This document shows, piece after piece, positions 61,110-64,000 of a stretch of DNA of 64,000 nucleotides. The notes under the pieces are model-generated. The model did not search any database, had not been told where the DNA came from, and was given only the letters and a program-made list of their open reading frames with translations. Within the stretch, counting starts at the first letter, position 1; every line of letters begins with the position of its first letter. The DNA comes from Nitrospirota bacterium (GTDB lineage: Bacteria > Nitrospirota > JACRHJ01). The position numbers and the translations under genes were made by a program. Location: the NCBI GenBank assembly GCA_021784575.1, contig JAJYHX010000004.1, forward strand, positions 1 through 64,000, written 5' to 3'.

Positions 61110-62354
61110 ATGACTTTTAAGGAACTCAATTTATTACCCCAGATATTAAAGGCCTTGGAGGGCTGCGGGTACAAATCCCCCACGCCCATTCAGGAGAAGG
61201 CCATCCCCCGGGTCTTGGCGGGCGATGATTTGATAGGGCTCGCCCAGACCGGGACGGGCAAGACCGCGGCATTCGTGTTGCCGCTTCTTCAGAGGCTGAC
61301 CCAGAGGCCCAGGGGACGCGTGCGCGTCCTGGTAATAGCTCCAACGCGTGAACTCGCGGAGCAGACGCACAAGACTTTCGGTACCCTCGGCCGGCATGTT
61401 GATTTCAGGAGCGCCGCCGTCTACGGCGGCGTCGGAATTGGCCCGCAGATCCAGAAGTTGAGGAAGGGCGCCGAAGTAATCGTCGCCTGTCCGGGAAGGC
61501 TTCTGGACCATATCGAACGGGGAACGGTGGACCTCCGGGGAGTGGAGGCCCTCGTGCTGGACGAGGCGGACAGGATGTTCGACATGGGCTTCCTGCCGGA
61601 CATCAGGAAGGTCATGAAAAACCTCCCGGCCCGCAGGCAGACGCTTCTTTTTTCGGCCACAATGCCGACGGATATAAGGAAGCTCGCGCAGGAGATATTG
61701 CAGGACCCGGTGACCGTTCAGATAGACCACGAGACGCCCGCGGAAACCATATCGCATGCGCTCTACCCTGTCGAGCGTCATTTCAAGACCACATTCTTGA
61801 TGGAGCTTCTCTCGCGCACTAAAACTGAATCCATCCTCGTCTTTACCAAGACCAAGCACCGGGCAAAGAAACTCGCCGAACAGCTCCAGATGGCGGGATA
61901 CAAGGCTGCGTCCCTACAGGGCAACCTATCCCAGAACAAGCGCCAGGCGGCGCTGGACGGTTTCCGCAGGGGCTCGTTCAAGATACTCGTGGCCACGGAC
62001 ATAGCCGCCCGCGGGATAGATGTCTCAAGGATTTCGCACGTCATAAACTACGACATGCCGGACAGCTCCGAAGCCTACACCCACAGGATAGGCCGCACCG
62101 GTCGGGCATGCAGGACCGGCGAGGCATATACCCTTGTCACCCCCGAAGACGCCGAGATGGTCGCGGCGATCGACAGGCTGCTGGGCAGGAAGACGGAAAG
62201 ACGCGCCTTGCAGGGACTGGAATATACGGTACCCGAAATAGGCAGGGTATCTCCGGCGCCAGCGTCCAGGCAAGCACCTTCACGCGGCGGATACGCGGCA
62301 AGGCGGAGCGGAAACAGGCAACCACAGTTGAGACGCCGGGCCGGAGTCAACTAG
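61110..62354 (+). CDS. rhlE: DEAD-box ATP-dependent RNA helicase, RhlE-like
   Basis: AQTGTGKTAAFVLPLLQ, VLDEADRMFDMGF, LFSATMP, HRIGRTGRA; basic C-terminal tail. Confidence 0.93.
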   Translation: MTFKELNLLPQILKALEGCGYKSPTPIQEKAIPRVLAGDDLIGLAQTGTGKTAAFVLPLLQRLTQRPRGRVRVLVIAPTRELAEQTHKTFGTLGRHVDFRSAAVYGGVGIGPQIQKLRKGAEVIVACPGRLLDHIERGTVDLRGVEALVLDEADRMFDMGFLPDIRKVMKNLPARRQTLLFSATMPTDIRKLAQEILQDPVTVQIDHETPAETISHALYPVERHFKTTFLMELLSRTKTESILVFTKTKHRAKKLAEQLQMAGYKAASLQGNLSQNKRQAALDGFRRGSFKILVATDIAARGIDVSRISHVINYDMPDSSEAYTHRIGRTGRACRTGEAYTLVTPEDAEMVAAIDRLLGRKTERRALQGLEYTVPEIGRVSPAPASRQAPSRGGYAARRSGNRQPQLRRRAGVN

Positions 62355-62370
62355 CTGAAATATTTGCAAA

Positions 62371-62407
62371 AAACAAGGGGTTACGGCTTAAGCCGTAACC
62401 CCTTGTT
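62371..62407. terminator. Intrinsic terminator after rhlE
   Basis: AAACAAGGGGTTACGGCTTAAGCCGTAACCCCTTGTTTTTT near-perfect palindrome with T-tract. Confidence 0.92.
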
Positions 62408-62415
62408 TTTTATGC

Positions 62416-62460
62416 CAGGCGATACTGGGTTCGAACCAATGCCCCCTGCCGTGTGAGACC
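62416..62460 (-). pseudogene. Truncated tRNA-Val(CAC), 3' half only
   Basis: Minus strand GGTCTCACACGGCAGGGGGCATTGGTTCGAACCCAGTATCGCCTGGC: anticodon loop CTCACAC, 3' stem GGCAG, T arm ATTGG-TTCGAAC-CCAGT; no D arm or 5' acceptor. Confidence 0.65.
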
Positions 62461-62615
62461 GAATAATGCAAAATTCGTAAGTGGGCTGTTTACTTAAGAA
62501 ATTCCATATTCCAATGTTTCCACCGATTCCGTCTATTTCTGTCTTTTGCGCAGGTTTTCGTTACACCCGCTACAGTGACGACAGCCATATTTAACTGGAA
62601 GAATAAAAAGATTTT

Positions 62616-63641
62616 TCAGCAGATTCGCGGCAGCTGTTCCCCGGAGAGCATGTCTACTATCCTAGTCCCGCCGATAATTGTTTTCATGAGGACTTTACCC
62701 GCAGGCTCTGCCAGAACCTCTCCGATTATCGCCGATTCCCTGCCGCAGGCATTTTCCCGCATTACCGCGAGCACGTCCCTGGCGCAGGATTTCGGAACCG
62801 CCACGACAAGTTTGCCCTCATTTGCGACGTAAAGGGGGTCGAGCCCCAGTATCTCGCATGCCCCACGCACAGGCTCTCTAACGGGCAAAGAAGACTCGTC
62901 TATGACAATGCAGATACCCGATTCAGCGGCGAACTCCACAAGAGTCGAGGCAAGTCCGCCCCGGGTTGGGTCCCTGAGCGCGTGGACCTCTCCTGCCGCA
63001 ATAATATCGGCTACAAGTCCGTTAAGAGGCGCGGTGTCGCTTTCTATGTTCGCCTCAAAATCAAGGCCTTCCCGTCTCGAGAGCACCGCCATGCCGTGAT
63101 CCCCCAGGGTGCCCGAAACCAGGAGCGCGTCTCCCGGATTAAGTCCTTTGGCCGTTATATTCAGCCCGGCTGGGACAACGCCCACGCCTGCGGTATTTAT
63201 GAAAACTCCGTCCGCCTTGCCCCGCTCCACGACCTTAGTATCGCCAGCGACTATAGCCACGGAAGCCCTGTCCGCCGCCTCTTTCATAGAAATAACTATT
63301 TTGAAGAGATCCGCGAAAAGGAACCCTTCCTCTATAACGAACCCGGCTGTGAGATAAAGAGGCTTCGCGCCGGACATCGAGAGGTCGTTTACCGTACCGT
63401 TGACGGCGAGGTCTCCTATATTGCCGCCAGGGAAGAAAAGCGGACTGACGACGTACGTGTCCGTTGTGAGAGCGAGCCTGCCATTCGGGATTTCAGGCAT
63501 TGGGAGAACCGCCGAGTCCTCAGAGCCAAGCCCGGGGTAACTTCCCTTGAGCGCGGGCAGAAAGAGCCTCTCTATAAGCTCCCGCATCATTTTACCCCCG
63601 GAGCCGTGGCCGAGCATAATCTTATCCGCCCGAAACGTCAT
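62616..63641 (-). CDS. hypE: Hydrogenase maturation protein HypE
   Basis: MLGHGSGGKMMRELIERLF, DLAVNGTVNDLSMSGAKPLYLTAGFVIEEGF, DPTRGGLASTLVEFA; ends EQLPRIC. Confidence 0.96.
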   Translation of the reverse strand: MTFRADKIMLGHGSGGKMMRELIERLFLPALKGSYPGLGSEDSAVLPMPEIPNGRLALTTDTYVVSPLFFPGGNIGDLAVNGTVNDLSMSGAKPLYLTAGFVIEEGFLFADLFKIVISMKEAADRASVAIVAGDTKVVERGKADGVFINTAGVGVVPAGLNITAKGLNPGDALLVSGTLGDHGMAVLSRREGLDFEANIESDTAPLNGLVADIIAAGEVHALRDPTRGGLASTLVEFAAESGICIVIDESSLPVREPVRGACEILGLDPLYVANEGKLVVAVPKSCARDVLAVMRENACGRESAIIGEVLAEPAGKVLMKTIIGGTRIVDMLSGEQLPRIC

Positions 63642-64000
63642 CTCGCACCGTATTTGTAATAGGCCGCGCAGCTGCCCTCGAAAGAGACCATGCATGCGCC
63701 GACAGGGGTCTCCGGCGTGCAGGCCTTCCCGAAAAGGGCGCACTGAGGAGGGGTCTTCAACCCCCGGAGGACAAAACCGCAGATGCAGCCTTTTACCTCC
63801 CGGGGCTTGTTCGTTTTTATGTCGAGAGCTTTTTCAGCATCGTACGCGGCATACCCGGCCTTTAATTTCAGGCCGCTTCCGGGTATAACTCCTATGCCGC
63901 GCCAGTCGGCGTCGGACGGTTCGAAATACCTTTCCAGCACCTCTCTTGCGACCGGGTTGCCTTCTTCAGATACCGCGCGACGGTACTGTATCTCGACCGA
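63638..64000 (-). CDS. hypD: Hydrogenase maturation factor HypD (C-terminal part; 5' end off the window)
   Basis: RYFEPSDADWRGIGVIPGSGLKLK, CICGFVLRGLKTPPQCALFGKACTPETPVGACMVSFEGSCAAYYKY; frame open to 64000; ATGA overlap with hypE. Confidence 0.92.
   Translation of the reverse strand, partial: SVEIQYRRAVSEEGNPVAREVLERYFEPSDADWRGIGVIPGSGLKLKAGYAAYDAEKALDIKTNKPREVKGCICGFVLRGLKTPPQCALFGKACTPETPVGACMVSFEGSCAAYYKYGAR

Noticed and set aside
1-64000. CRISPR arrays, rRNA genes, retrons, toxin-antitoxin or classical anti-phage systems
   Set aside because: No regularly spaced repeats, rRNA stretches or hallmark domains were seen on either strand.

Overview
The window is a 64 kb bacterial chromosomal segment. 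It is GC-rich overall, with an AT-richer left end. Family content suggests a Nitrospirota- or Deltaproteobacteria-like genome, but I could not test taxonomy. From left to right it contains: (1) the edge of a possible IS/mobile gene at 1-86; (2) a minus-strand surface-glycan-like locus with two GT-C membrane proteins, two GT2 enzymes, a methyltransferase, two B12-binding radical SAM proteins and a very large secreted NHL-repeat/Fn3 protein; (3) thiL, lon, hsp20, galU and coaE; (4) an MdtABC-NodT type RND efflux operon; (5) a phosphate regulon: phoB-phoR, a phosphate-porin-like gene, pstSCAB and phoU; (6) hcp; (7) tRNA-Leu(UAG)-tig-clpP-clpX; (8) crcB-DUF190-uppP, galT and an unannotated 46-aa membrane microprotein; (9) a near-complete Flp/Tad pilus locus, transcribed divergently from a MshEN-like/AAA+ ATPase; (10) an NtrC-family gene remnant, a nitronate monooxygenase and an RhlE-type helicase; (11) a truncated tRNA-Val 3' half beside hypE/hypD, which run off the right edge. 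The least explained items are the MshEN-AAA+ ATPase, a palindromic mini-repeat embedded in coding sequences, the tRNA-Val 3'-half scar, the triple 11-bp repeat before the phosphate porin, the 46-aa ORF and the sigma-54 activator remnant. No CRISPR array or recognisable defence system was seen.
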